Positions 26,139-33,975 of a stretch of DNA of 64,000 nucleotides are shown piece by piece. Both the position numbers and the translations under genes were made by a program. This DNA is from DMER01 sp003451645. GTDB lineage: Bacteria; Pseudomonadota; Alphaproteobacteria; Micropepsales; Micropepsaceae. The stretch is from NCBI GenBank assembly GCA_031976175.1, contig DALYLR010000009.1, positions 1-64,000 of the forward strand, in the 5' to 3' direction. The notes under the pieces were generated by a model. That model did not search any database. It saw nothing but the letters and a program-made list of their open reading frames with translations, and was not told the origin of the DNA. The first letter of the stretch is position 1, and the number at the start of each line of letters is the position of its first letter.

Positions 26139-27572
26139 ATGAAAACCTATGACAAATTCTACATCGATGGCGCGTGGGTTGACCCTGCTCCCCCACACCG
26201 CTTTGAAGAGGTGATCAACCCCGCGACCGAGGAAGCCTTTGCCAAGGTGGCTCTCGGCAACAAGGCGGATGTGGATCGCGCGGTCGCGGCGGCCAAGGCA
26301 GCCTTCCCGGGCTATAGCCAAACGACCAAGGAATACCGGCTCGACCTGTTCGGCAAGATCATCAAGGCCTATCAGGCGCGCTATGCGGACATCATGAACG
26401 CCATCACGGAGGAAATGGGCGCGCCGCTGTGGCTGTCCAAGGCGGCGCAAGCCGCGACCGGTGTTGCGCATTTCAACACCGTGATGGGCGTGCTGAAGGA
26501 GTTCGAGTTCACCAAGAACCGTGGCGGCACACAAATTTCCTACGAGCCCGTGGGCGTGTGCGGTTTCATCACGCCATGGAACTGGCCGATCAATCAGATC
26601 GTTTGCAAGGTGGCGCCAGCGCTGGCGGCCGGCTGCACCATGGTGCTGAAACCCTCCGAAATCGCGCCGGTCAACGCGATCTTGCTTGCGGAGGTTCTGC
26701 ATGAGGCGGGCGTGCCCAAAGGCGTGTTCAACCTCGTCAATGGCGATGGGCCCGGCGTGGGCCAGTTCCTCTCCGCGCATCCCGACATTGACATGATGTC
26801 GTTCACCGGCTCCACGCGTGGCGGGATTGCTGTCGCGAAGACTGCAGCCGATACCGTCAAGCGCGTGCATCAGGAATTGGGCGGCAAGTCGGCCAACATT
26901 ATTCTGCCCGATGCGGACCTCGCCAAAGCGGTGGCCAATGGCGTGCAAGTGATGATGTCTAATTCTGGCCAGTCCTGCAACGCGCCGAGCCGCATGTTCG
27001 TGCAGCGCGGCCAGCAAGCCCAAGCGATCGAAATCGCCAAAGCGGCCGCCGAGAAGGTCAAGGTTGGCGATCCCAAGCAAGACGGCGTTACGATTGGCCC
27101 GGTCGTCTCCAAGCTGCAATATGACAAGATCCAGGCTTTGATCGAAAAGGGCATCAAGGAAGGTGCAACGCTGGTCACCGGCGGTCTGGGGCGTCCAGAG
27201 GGGCTCAACCGCGGCTATTACGTGCGCCCGACCGTCTTTGCCAATGTGACCAATGACATGACCATTGCGCGGGAGGAAATTTTTGGGCCAGTCCTGTCGA
27301 TCCTGCCCTATGACACGGTCGAGCAAGCGGTCGCGCAAGCCAACGACACCGTGTACGGATTGTCGGGCTATGTCTATGGCGGCACGCTCGATGGGGCCAA
27401 GGCTGTGGGCCGGCAATTGCGCACGGGCAATGTGCATCTGAACGGCGCGGGTCCTGACTTTGGCGCGCCCTTTGGCGGCTTCAAACAATCAGGCAATGGC
27501 CGGGAGTGGGGCGAGTACGGCTTCCTCGACTTCCTCGAAGTCAAGGCGATGCTGGGCCACAACGCGGCCTAA
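26139..27572 (+). CDS. NAD(P)-dependent aldehyde dehydrogenase
   Basis: A 477-residue ALDH-superfamily enzyme oxidising an aldehyde to its acid. Visible signatures: GFITPWNWPINQI (coenzyme binding), the Lys of LKPSEIAP, FTGSTRGG (Rossmann glycine loop), the general-base Glu in QELGGKSA and the catalytic Cys in NSGQSCNAPSR. It belongs to a broad-specificity group (DhaS/PuuC-like); the substrate cannot be assigned. ATG 26139 has a perfect AAGGAGG. A hairpin terminator follows at 27595-27623. Confidence 0.93.
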   Translation: MKTYDKFYIDGAWVDPAPPHRFEEVINPATEEAFAKVALGNKADVDRAVAAAKAAFPGYSQTTKEYRLDLFGKIIKAYQARYADIMNAITEEMGAPLWLSKAAQAATGVAHFNTVMGVLKEFEFTKNRGGTQISYEPVGVCGFITPWNWPINQIVCKVAPALAAGCTMVLKPSEIAPVNAILLAEVLHEAGVPKGVFNLVNGDGPGVGQFLSAHPDIDMMSFTGSTRGGIAVAKTAADTVKRVHQELGGKSANIILPDADLAKAVANGVQVMMSNSGQSCNAPSRMFVQRGQQAQAIEIAKAAAEKVKVGDPKQDGVTIGPVVSKLQYDKIQALIEKGIKEGATLVTGGLGRPEGLNRGYYVRPTVFANVTNDMTIAREEIFGPVLSILPYDTVEQAVAQANDTVYGLSGYVYGGTLDGAKAVGRQLRTGNVHLNGAGPDFGAPFGGFKQSGNGREWGEYGFLDFLEVKAMLGHNAA

Positions 27573-27594
27573 GGTTTGCGCTTTGCTGATCTTC

Positions 27595-27623
27595 AGGCCC
27601 GTCAGGCACTCCCTGGCGGGCCT
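27595..27623 (+). terminator. Hairpin terminator after aldehyde dehydrogenase
   Basis: Stem AGGCCCGTCAGG (27595-27606) pairs with CCTGGCGGGCCT (27612-27623) with one G-T wobble across a 5-nt loop. It is 22 bp after the ALDH stop codon. The sequence behind it (TCATGATTTG) is only partly T-rich, so the terminator is plausible but not canonical. Confidence 0.6.
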
Positions 27624-27648
27624 TCATGATTTGTAGTAGACAAAAACC

Positions 27649-27942
27649 ATGAGCAAGTCCGATCCAGTTACACTCTCGTCTGCCATCGCGTCGAAACTCA
27701 AAACACGCGTCAAGAGTGGTCAATTTGCCAACCTCAATGAGGCGATGCGCGAAGCGGTCGCAGCGCTCGAGCGCGAAGAGTCGGCAAAACTGGAGTGGTT
27801 GCGGGAAAAGATAAAACGGTCCTTGGACGATCCGCGCCCCTCGGTCCCTGCTGAGGAGGTGTTTGCGGAAATGGACGCTCGGATTGCCACTATTGAGGCG
27901 AATGGCCCTGCAGGTTCGATCCCGCGACGAGGCAATCTGTGA
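27649..27942 (+). CDS. parD: ParD-like antitoxin, ribbon-helix-helix
   Basis: A 97-residue antitoxin: the N-terminal 45 residues (PVTLSSAIASKLKTRVKSGQ, then NLNEAMREAVAAL) are a ribbon-helix-helix DNA-binding domain, and the C-terminal half is the toxin-binding charged helix (WLREKIKRSLDD). ParD proteins bind and silence ParE gyrase toxins and repress their operon. A TTGT-AGTAG-ACAA inverted repeat at 27631-27643 just upstream may be the operator. The next frame, where parE should be, is a wreck, so this is an orphan antitoxin. Confidence 0.85.
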   Translation: MSKSDPVTLSSAIASKLKTRVKSGQFANLNEAMREAVAALEREESAKLEWLREKIKRSLDDPRPSVPAEEVFAEMDARIATIEANGPAGSIPRRGNL

Positions 27943-28108
27943 ATGGTGAGGCTCACTAGCCGGGCGCAGCGAAGGCATCCGGAGCCTGGGCGAGCGGCCT
28001 TACCTTATTTTGTTTCGTGTTGAACCAAGCACGTTCGATATTGTCGTCAAAATCCACCTGGCGCGCAATGTTTCGGCAATCATGAGGGAACGCTTGGCGC
28101 CCGAATGA
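27943..28108 (+). pseudogene. parE toxin remnant (internally deleted and frameshifted)
   Basis: Directly after the parD stop an ATG opens a frame reading MVRLTSRAQRRHPEPGRAAL, then stops at TGA after about 27 codons. In another frame the second part reads YLILFRVEPSTFDIVV and KIHLARNVSAIMRERL up to a TGA at 28106-28108; that is the C-terminal strand and helix of ParE/RelE toxins (the LxxYRV...VLHGARD region). The whole remnant is about 165 bp against 280-300 bp for an intact parE, so the centre is deleted and the reading frame is broken. Confidence 0.7.
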
Positions 28109-28131
28109 TTGGGCAACCGAAACAGAGTGGC

Positions 28132-28572
28132 CTATTTCGGGATAATCCGGTAGCCCTGATGACAGCTCTTGCAGCTCTGGGCGAGAAGGCGGAATTGGGC
28201 GGCGATGCCGGCCGGTTCGCCCGCTTCAACCTTGACCTTCAGGGCCTCCGCCATCTTGCGCATCGCAACCGCAGAGGCCGCAAAGCCTTCGGGGTCGGTC
28301 CAGATCGCAGGCGCCGCTTCAGTCGGCTTTTGCGCGCTGCCAGCCGGGAACCATGCTGGGATGCGATCGGCGGTCGCGATGATCGCGTCCGCATCCGCAC
28401 TCAATGACGGCAAATTGCGGTTGCCCTTGATCTTGTCGGCCATGTCCTTCGTCAGCGCGCCCAGGGCCTTCATCGCATCCATGCGCTCCTTGACAATGCC
28501 GGTTGCACCCTCATGAGCGGGCGCGGACACGCACAGGATCACCACCATGATTGCGGATGCGAGGCGGGTCAT
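28132..28572 (-). CDS. Cytochrome c', periplasmic
   Basis: Four-helix-bundle c-type cytochrome of 146 residues that typically binds NO and can relieve nitrosative stress. It has an N-terminal signal peptide (LASAIMVVILCVSAPA) and a single CKSCH haem site near the C-terminus, followed by QGYR, which is the defining arrangement of the cytochrome c' family. It overlaps the upstream gene by 4 bp (ATGA) and ends the cueR operon, so its expression is probably tied to copper. Confidence 0.92.
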   Translation of the reverse strand: MTRLASAIMVVILCVSAPAHEGATGIVKERMDAMKALGALTKDMADKIKGNRNLPSLSADADAIIATADRIPAWFPAGSAQKPTEAAPAIWTDPEGFAASAVAMRKMAEALKVKVEAGEPAGIAAQFRLLAQSCKSCHQGYRIIPK

Positions 28573-29846
28573 TGAACTTTAATCCTTACAAAGATCATAG
28601 AGGACAAGGGCGGCGCGCCATACTCTGGTTCGATCCGTTGCGAATAGGCATAGGCGCTCACCAGTGCGCCCACACCCAGGGTCACTTCGTCAGTCAGCGG
28701 AACGTCATGCACATAGCCGAGGCTCAGCTTGAAGGGCTTGGCGACGGTCTCATGCAAGGGCGAAGCGTGATCGAACAGTTCGGCGAGCTCAACATGCTCA
28801 AAGCGGCCAAAAACAGTGTCGGTCTCGCCGAAGGTATAAGCACTCTCAAGCAGAAAGGCGTCATAGCTCTTGCCGCTGCTAAGGTTCTTGCGCCCCCAGG
28901 CAGCAGTCGTCGCCCACACGTCGGCGCCATAGGGGCGGTTATAGGTCGCCGAGGCGGTCCAGCGCGTCTCGTCGATGTTGGGCTCAAGCTGCTCTGGGCT
29001 GTGGATGCGTGCGGCACTCACCTGCAGAGACCAGTATGGGTCCGGGTTCCAGAACACACGGGCGGCATAGCTGTCCAGATGCGGAGCGTTGATCTCGGTG
29101 CGGAATTGGTTGGGCTCGCGGCCGGTGAATATAGAGCCTTCTAACTTCCAGCGGTCAGCGACATAGCCCACTGTCACCACACCATTGGCGATGTGGGTCG
29201 AATCCAGAAAGTGGTGCGCCAGGGGTGTTTCGGGGGAGTGCATCGCGCTCGCGCGGTGCATATAGGCGGTGGGGCCGATCGCCGGCTCCCCTGGCAGGCC
29301 CGCATAGATGAAGATCGAGTCTTGCTCGTTCAACGCTATGGAGTAGGACGCAGCCAGTTCCATGAACAGATTGTGCGGGTGCTGATAATCGCTGAGATGC
29401 TCGACACCATCGGCGGTCTCGCCGGATTGGAACAACAGCGGATAGCCGCGCTTACCCATTTGCGGATCAAACGAGAGCATGGTCCTGAGCATGAGTGACT
29501 GGCCCTCGACGATATTTCGCCGTGCGCTCGCCATCACCATGCCAGCAAGAAAGCCTTTCTCGTCTCCACGTGGCCCGCCCTGATCGGAATAGACGAGGTT
29601 GGCCTCGCCATGCGCCATGAAAACCCAATCGCCCAGCATGCCGTGCAAACCGTCATGGCGCGTGATGTCAGGCTGCCAGGATGTGCCCGAGGCCTCGCGC
29701 GGGGAGAGGTAGGGTCCCAATGCGCCGGTCATACCGACCATCCCGGCCCAATCATCGTCGCCGCCATGGCCGTGCGTTTGTGCCCACAAGGGCGCGGCGA
29801 GGGTCAACCAACAGGCGATGCCACATAGTATGAGCGGGTGCTTCAT
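28569..29846 (-). CDS. Envelope protein of the cueR operon, probable outer-membrane beta-barrel
   Basis: A 425-residue exported protein of uncertain family. It has a signal peptide (LILCGIACWLTLAAPLWAQ), a His-rich stretch just behind it (THGHGGDDD), repeated Met and His residues, and many alternating hydrophobic/polar strands ending in FVRIKVQ, with a terminal pattern that would suit a beta-barrel. The His/Met-rich N-terminus suggests copper contact. It is coupled by 4-bp overlaps both to cueR and to cytochrome c', in a unit led by a CueR box. Function in copper handling is inferred from context only. Confidence 0.7.
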   Translation of the reverse strand: MKHPLILCGIACWLTLAAPLWAQTHGHGGDDDWAGMVGMTGALGPYLSPREASGTSWQPDITRHDGLHGMLGDWVFMAHGEANLVYSDQGGPRGDEKGFLAGMVMASARRNIVEGQSLMLRTMLSFDPQMGKRGYPLLFQSGETADGVEHLSDYQHPHNLFMELAASYSIALNEQDSIFIYAGLPGEPAIGPTAYMHRASAMHSPETPLAHHFLDSTHIANGVVTVGYVADRWKLEGSIFTGREPNQFRTEINAPHLDSYAARVFWNPDPYWSLQVSAARIHSPEQLEPNIDETRWTASATYNRPYGADVWATTAAWGRKNLSSGKSYDAFLLESAYTFGETDTVFGRFEHVELAELFDHASPLHETVAKPFKLSLGYVHDVPLTDEVTLGVGALVSAYAYSQRIEPEYGAPPLSSMIFVRIKVQ

Positions 29847-30241
29847 GCGCGCCGTCCTTTGGCCAGGTCCAGGAGAATTGGGCAATCGGGACGGTGATCG
29901 CCGTGGCAGGCCTCCACCAATTGCGCCACCGCGTGCCGCATGCTCTCGAGGGCCAAGATCTTGGCGTCCAATTCGTCCAAATGAGCTTGTGCCAGTGTGC
30001 GGACGTCCTTGCTCTTGCGGCCGCGGTCCTGCCACAGGCTCAAAAGGCGCTGAACATCCTCCATGGCAAAGCCGAGGCTGCGGGCGCGGTGGACAAAGCG
30101 CAGCGTTTCGACCGCCCGCCGGTCGTAGGCACGATAATTGCCGCCTGTGCGGACCGGCTTGGGGATCAGGCCAATGCTCTCGTAATAGCGGATCGCTTTC
30201 GCGGTCACGCCGGACTCACGCGCCGCCTCGCCAATCGTCAT
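29843..30241 (-). CDS. cueR: CueR-type Cu(I)-responsive MerR regulator
   Basis: Activator of copper-efflux genes in response to Cu(I). From ATG 30241 the protein has 132 residues; the helix-turn-helix MTIGEAARESGVTAKAIRYY aligns without gaps with E. coli CueR, and the metal-binding Cys pair falls at 112 and 120 (ACHGDHRPDC), the same numbering as in E. coli from memory. An upstream ATG at 30265 would add 8 residues, but the predicted transcription start lies near there, which favours 30241. The next gene overlaps by 4 bp. Confidence 0.92.
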   Translation of the reverse strand: MTIGEAARESGVTAKAIRYYESIGLIPKPVRTGGNYRAYDRRAVETLRFVHRARSLGFAMEDVQRLLSLWQDRGRKSKDVRTLAQAHLDELDAKILALESMRHAVAQLVEACHGDHRPDCPILLDLAKGRRA

Positions 30242-30277
30242 GATTACATCGTCTGCCAGGGTCATGTGCGCAGGTTG

Positions 30278-30300
30278 GACCTTCCAGCGTTGGGAAGGTC
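30278..30300 (-). promoter_or_regulatory. CueR box in the promoter of the cueR operon
   Basis: GACCTTCC (30278-30285) and GGAAGGTC (30293-30300) form a perfect inverted repeat with a 7-nt centre, the known CueR/HmrR operator pattern. On the minus strand a -35 TTGACC (30302-30297) is followed by 19 bp, then CAACCT (30277-30272) as a weak -10, the spacing used by MerR-type activators. The site lies directly before cueR. Confidence 0.87.
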
Positions 30301-30318
30301 AAGGCCGCATTCGGGCGA

Positions 30319-30750
30319 TCATTCGTCGTCCCTGAAGCGGCCGCGGGTCGCTTTGATTTTCGCGCGCGCCACTTTGGAGTCCACACGCTTGGCCTTGGCG
30401 GCGCGAGACGGCTTGGTGGGGCGGCGCAGCTTGGGCGGCTCCAAAACTGCGCTAAAGAAGGCAACGAGTTGCGCGCGCGCATCCTCCCGATTGCGCTCCT
30501 GCGTGCGGAATTGTTGGGCCTTTATGATCACCATGCCGTCTTCCGTCAGGCGATGGCCCCCGCGTTTGAGCGCGCGCTCGCGAATGTCCTCCGGCACGCT
30601 TGGCGAATGGGCGAGATCAAAGCGCAGTTCGACCGCCGTCGAGACCTTGTTGACATTCTGTCCCCCCGGGCCGCTCGCGCGGATAAAGCGCTCCTGCAGC
30701 TCTTCGGCCGGGATGGTCAGGCGCGGCGAAATGATCAGGTCATCAAGCAT
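30319..30750 (-). CDS. arfB: Peptidyl-tRNA hydrolase ArfB (YaeJ-like ribosome rescue factor)
   Basis: Rescues ribosomes stalled on mRNAs without a stop codon by hydrolysing peptidyl-tRNA. The 143 residues have the class I release-factor catalytic domain with the GGQ motif in RASGPGGQNVNKVST, and a basic C-terminal tail (SRAAKAKRVDSKVARAKIK) that inserts in the mRNA channel. It lacks the codon-recognition domains of RF1/RF2, which distinguishes ArfB. It ends 18 bp from the CueR box and is transcribed in the same direction as the cueR unit. Confidence 0.93.
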   Translation of the reverse strand: MLDDLIISPRLTIPAEELQERFIRASGPGGQNVNKVSTAVELRFDLAHSPSVPEDIRERALKRGGHRLTEDGMVIIKAQQFRTQERNREDARAQLVAFFSAVLEPPKLRRPTKPSRAAKAKRVDSKVARAKIKATRGRFRDDE

Positions 30751-30849
30751 GGCGGATCGGTTGTCGCTGATTCTGGTTCAGAAGTCTGCAATAAGAGGGA
30801 CCAGCGTTTGCCAATTGCGGCGCGTCCTTTAATGGCCTACATTATCCCT

Positions 30850-31491
30850 ATGTCAAATTCAGTGGCTCCTAGTCCCACAGACCCAGTGCCCGATGCGTCC
30901 AACGCCAAGCTTCGCTTGGTCGAGGCGGCGACAAGCCTCTTTGGCGAGCATGGCATCGATGGCGTGGCGCTGAAGGATATCCTGGAGCGCGCGGGGCAGA
31001 AAAATCAGTCCGCGGTCCAGTATCACTTTGGCAGCAAGGATGGCTTGGTGGCCGCGGCGCTCAAGGCGCGGTTCTTGGCCATCGATGCGCGGCGTGCAGC
31101 CATGCTGGCGGGCCTGGAGACACTAGACCGGGAGTCGCAGCGGGCCCTTGTGCTACGGGCGACGGTCGAGCCGATCGTGGTGGAGGCGGAAAGTCATTCG
31201 CAAGGGCCGCTCTATGTCCGCTTTGTCGCCCAAGCGCTGCAGCGGTCAGACCAGCTCATTCAGACCCATATTCTCAGTGACGCGCATGCGGGCTTCAAGG
31301 CCGTGATGGCCGCCCTTGCGCGCGAACGCAAAGGCCCCGTGTCCCGGGAAGAGCTCGCACAGCGCATCCGCATGACAATGCATCTGACCATGACCGCGAT
31401 CGCGGATTGGGTCGCGCATGATTTCGGGCCGCATTCGCGTGAAGATCTCATTTCGAGGCTTGCAGCCGCCAACGCCGCACTGCTGCTCTGA
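30850..31491 (+). CDS. TetR family regulator
   Basis: A 213-residue repressor-type protein. An N-terminal helix-turn-helix (AATSLFGEHGIDGVALKDIL, then QYHFGSKDGLVAAAL) is followed by an all-helical ligand domain. It precedes a GST-like gene by 45 bp in the same orientation and probably regulates that operon and itself. ATG 30850 is used; an in-frame ATG at 30832 is possible, and neither has a convincing RBS. The ligand is unknown, perhaps an electrophile or its GSH adduct given the downstream genes. Confidence 0.88.
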   Translation: MSNSVAPSPTDPVPDASNAKLRLVEAATSLFGEHGIDGVALKDILERAGQKNQSAVQYHFGSKDGLVAAALKARFLAIDARRAAMLAGLETLDRESQRALVLRATVEPIVVEAESHSQGPLYVRFVAQALQRSDQLIQTHILSDAHAGFKAVMAALARERKGPVSREELAQRIRMTMHLTMTAIADWVAHDFGPHSREDLISRLAAANAALLL

Positions 31492-31536
31492 GCATTCAAG
31501 ATCACGTCTTAAGTATTGACCATCCGTGGAGGACCA

Positions 31537-32547
31537 ATGGACCCTTACATCATTTATGGCGCGCCTGGCTCGCCCTATTCCATCAAAGTGCGTGCCGCTT
31601 TTCGCTACAAGCGCATCCCGCATATCTGGCAGATGGGTGGCCATGGCGACGGCGACGTGATGGGCAAGGTCAAGGTGCCGGTCATCCCGGTCGTGCGGTT
31701 CCCGGATGGCACCTACAAGAACGACTCGACGCCACTTCTGCAAGACATCGAACGATTGCACCCAGAGCGGGCGCTCTTCCCAGCCGACCCTGCACTGCAG
31801 TTCCTCGCGCTCCTCCTTGAGGATTTCGCTGATGAATGGCTGACGAAAGCGATGTTCCATTATCGCTGGTACCGCGCGGCCGATCAGGACCAAATGTCTA
31901 AATGGCTCGCCTTTGATCGCATGATGGGCAAGAGCCAAGCGGCCATAGAGCAAGCAGCCGCCTTCTTTCGGGACCGGCAGGTCGGGCGCATGACGATCGT
32001 GGGTTGCACGCCCCAAAACGCGCCGGTAATCGAAGACGCGACCTTTGCCGCCTGGCGGGCGCTTGATCAATTGGCGCTCGAAGGACCATTCCTTTTCGGC
32101 ACGCGCCCCTCGGTCGCCGATCTGGCCATCATGGGGCAGTATCTCCAACTCGCCACCGACCCGACGCCGCAGATTTTGATGCGAGCCGTGGCGCCCTATC
32201 TCTACCGGTGGCTCTTTGATCTGGACGATGCCTCAGGGTTTGAGGGGGCTTGGATTGATGGCATCACGGCGCTGCACCCAAGCGTGCACACCCTCATAGG
32301 GCAAGTGGGAACCATCTACTTCCCATTCTTGCTGGCCAATGATGCCGCGATCAAGGCCGGGCAAGACACCTTCACGGTGACGTTGCTTGGCCGTGCCTTC
32401 ACCCAAGGCGTATTCAAGTATCAGCAAAAATGTCTGGGTGAATTGCGCGCGCGGTATGCAGCGCTGCCCGCGACAGCAAAGGCCGAGCTAGCGCCTCTGC
32501 TGTCTGAGACACACTGTTTGGCAACGCTGCAAGGAGACTTGGCATGA
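31537..32547 (+). CDS. Glutathione S-transferase-like protein with long C-terminal domain
   Basis: A 336-residue protein that opens with a thioredoxin-fold GST N-terminal domain (YGAPGSPYSIKVRAAFRYK, then VPVIPVVRFPDG). The helical C-terminal part is about 100 residues longer than in ordinary GSTs and includes a segment SVADLAIMGQYLQL typical of the GST helix bundle. ATG 31537 has GGAGG just upstream. The gene overlaps a second GST by 4 bp (ATGA). Together with the TetR gene this forms a regulated detoxification operon; the reaction is unknown. Confidence 0.82.
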   Translation: MDPYIIYGAPGSPYSIKVRAAFRYKRIPHIWQMGGHGDGDVMGKVKVPVIPVVRFPDGTYKNDSTPLLQDIERLHPERALFPADPALQFLALLLEDFADEWLTKAMFHYRWYRAADQDQMSKWLAFDRMMGKSQAAIEQAAAFFRDRQVGRMTIVGCTPQNAPVIEDATFAAWRALDQLALEGPFLFGTRPSVADLAIMGQYLQLATDPTPQILMRAVAPYLYRWLFDLDDASGFEGAWIDGITALHPSVHTLIGQVGTIYFPFLLANDAAIKAGQDTFTVTLLGRAFTQGVFKYQQKCLGELRARYAALPATAKAELAPLLSETHCLATLQGDLA

Positions 32548-33248
32548 TCACGCTCTACACCGCGCCCACGCCCAATGGCCACAAAGCCTCAGTTACGCTC
32601 GAGGAATTGGGCTTGCCCTATACGGTCAAGGCCATTGACCTGTCCAAGCAGGAGCAAAAGCAGGATTGGTTCCTCGCCATCAATCCCAATGGGCGCATCC
32701 CGGCCATCGTCGATCACGACGCGGGAGACTTCCCTGTCTTTGAGAGCGGCGCGCTCATGATCTATCTGGCTGAGAAAACTGGGCGGTTGTTACCCACGGA
32801 TGCCAAAGGCCGCTCGCGCACCATCCAGTGGCTGATGTTCCAGATGGGGGGCATTGGGCCCATGATGGGGCAGGCGAACGTCTTTTTCCGCTATTGGCCG
32901 GAGAAGATTCAGCCCGTGATTGACCGATATCAAGGTGAATCGCGCCGCCTGTTTACTGTCCTCGACCGCCGCTTGGGCGAGGCGGAGTGGATGGCAGGGG
33001 ATTACTCCATCGCCGATATCGCCAATTGGTGCTGGGTGCGGACCTACAAGTGGTCGGGGGCGAGCGTCGACGGCCTCCCGCATTTAGGCCGCTGGATGGA
33101 TGCGATGCAGGCGCGGCCTGCCTGCCAGAAGGGTGTCAAGGTCCCGGTCGATTTGGGCTCGCTGGTTGATCAGGCCAAAGACAAAGCGCGTGATGATTTC
33201 ATCAAGGGTGCCCGGGCAATTGTAGAGACGGGCAAGCCGCAAAAATAG
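32544..33248 (+). CDS. Glutathione S-transferase (YfcG/nu-class-like)
   Basis: A 234-residue GST. The thioredoxin-like N-terminal domain (LYTAPTPNGHKASVTLEELG) contains the TPNGxK element seen in YfcG-like disulphide-bond reductases; NPNGRIPAIVDHD gives the cis-Pro glutathione site and FESGALMIYLAEKTG the Glu-Ser contact. The C-terminal domain has the GDYSIADIANWCWV motif. It is translationally coupled to the GST-like gene upstream. Either glutathione transfer or GSH-dependent disulphide reduction is possible. Confidence 0.9.
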   Translation: MITLYTAPTPNGHKASVTLEELGLPYTVKAIDLSKQEQKQDWFLAINPNGRIPAIVDHDAGDFPVFESGALMIYLAEKTGRLLPTDAKGRSRTIQWLMFQMGGIGPMMGQANVFFRYWPEKIQPVIDRYQGESRRLFTVLDRRLGEAEWMAGDYSIADIANWCWVRTYKWSGASVDGLPHLGRWMDAMQARPACQKGVKVPVDLGSLVDQAKDKARDDFIKGARAIVETGKPQK

Positions 33249-33272
33249 GGTTCCTCCAGTTGGCCCCGTCGC

Positions 33273-33956
33273 GTGTTGCAGGTTGGCGTCAGTTGTGCGA
33301 AAACTGGCGTCTACCGGCGATGGAATGTGGCAGCACTGGGGTTCGCAATGGGTGCGATTGGATTTGCTGGCTTCCTGGCATTTCTTTGGGTGGTGTCAAT
33401 ATTTGAATTGGCGCCTGCTCTCGCTGGCTTCTTTTTCTTCATTTCGCTTTTCATTGTGTTGATTAGCCTCGGGCTGGCTTGGGCGCCGGAATATGGCAGC
33501 CTGGGGATTTATGAGCGTGGCCCGGGTACGCTGTGCGCCAATCCCTGGTGGTATATTCTGGTCAAGCCGTGGGTGCGTTTGGCACTCGGGCTCCTTTCAA
33601 CGAGCTTGATGATAAATTTTCTCGATCAGATGGCTGATTGCATTTTTTATGGTCCCTCCTTGCCGGGATGGGGTGCGTTCCAGGACTTGATCTACAAGAT
33701 CGGCGCTCTCCTTGATTGGCTTGGGCGGCCCAACAGCTACAAAGCGATTTCTGGTCTTGTTCTGCAAGCAAATGCCATTGCGCAGAGCTGGATGACCGCT
33801 GCTCTCGCTGTTGATGTGTTGATTATCGTCGGTGTCGTTGTTCGGGTTGTACTGACGGTGTTGGATCGCCGGATGTGCCAAGAAGGACCCTATTGCGACC
33901 TGCCCGCAGGCGATGGCGCGACCGCGCGTCTGTGGCGGCCCTTCCGGCACGATTGA
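33273..33956 (+). CDS. Hypothetical multi-pass membrane protein
   Basis: Unrecognised protein of up to 227 residues with four or more hydrophobic segments (about residues 20-45, 48-70, 98-118 and 175-205) and several Trp and aromatic clusters. Base composition is clearly less GC-rich than in neighbouring genes, so it may be an acquired or fast-evolving gene. The listed start is GTG 33273; ATG at about 33348 is equally possible. It lies 24 bp after the GST gene in the same direction and faces the convergent radical SAM gene. No function is proposed. Confidence 0.6.
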   Translation: MLQVGVSCAKTGVYRRWNVAALGFAMGAIGFAGFLAFLWVVSIFELAPALAGFFFFISLFIVLISLGLAWAPEYGSLGIYERGPGTLCANPWWYILVKPWVRLALGLLSTSLMINFLDQMADCIFYGPSLPGWGAFQDLIYKIGALLDWLGRPNSYKAISGLVLQANAIAQSWMTAALAVDVLIIVGVVVRVVLTVLDRRMCQEGPYCDLPAGDGATARLWRPFRHD

Positions 33957-33975
33957 CCGGCGCGCTTCTTCATGC

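Noticed and set aside
25791..27488. 565-codon minus-strand frame opposite the aldehyde dehydrogenase
   Set aside because: It spans the end of one real gene, an intergenic gap and most of another, and has no domain; it is a codon-bias artefact.
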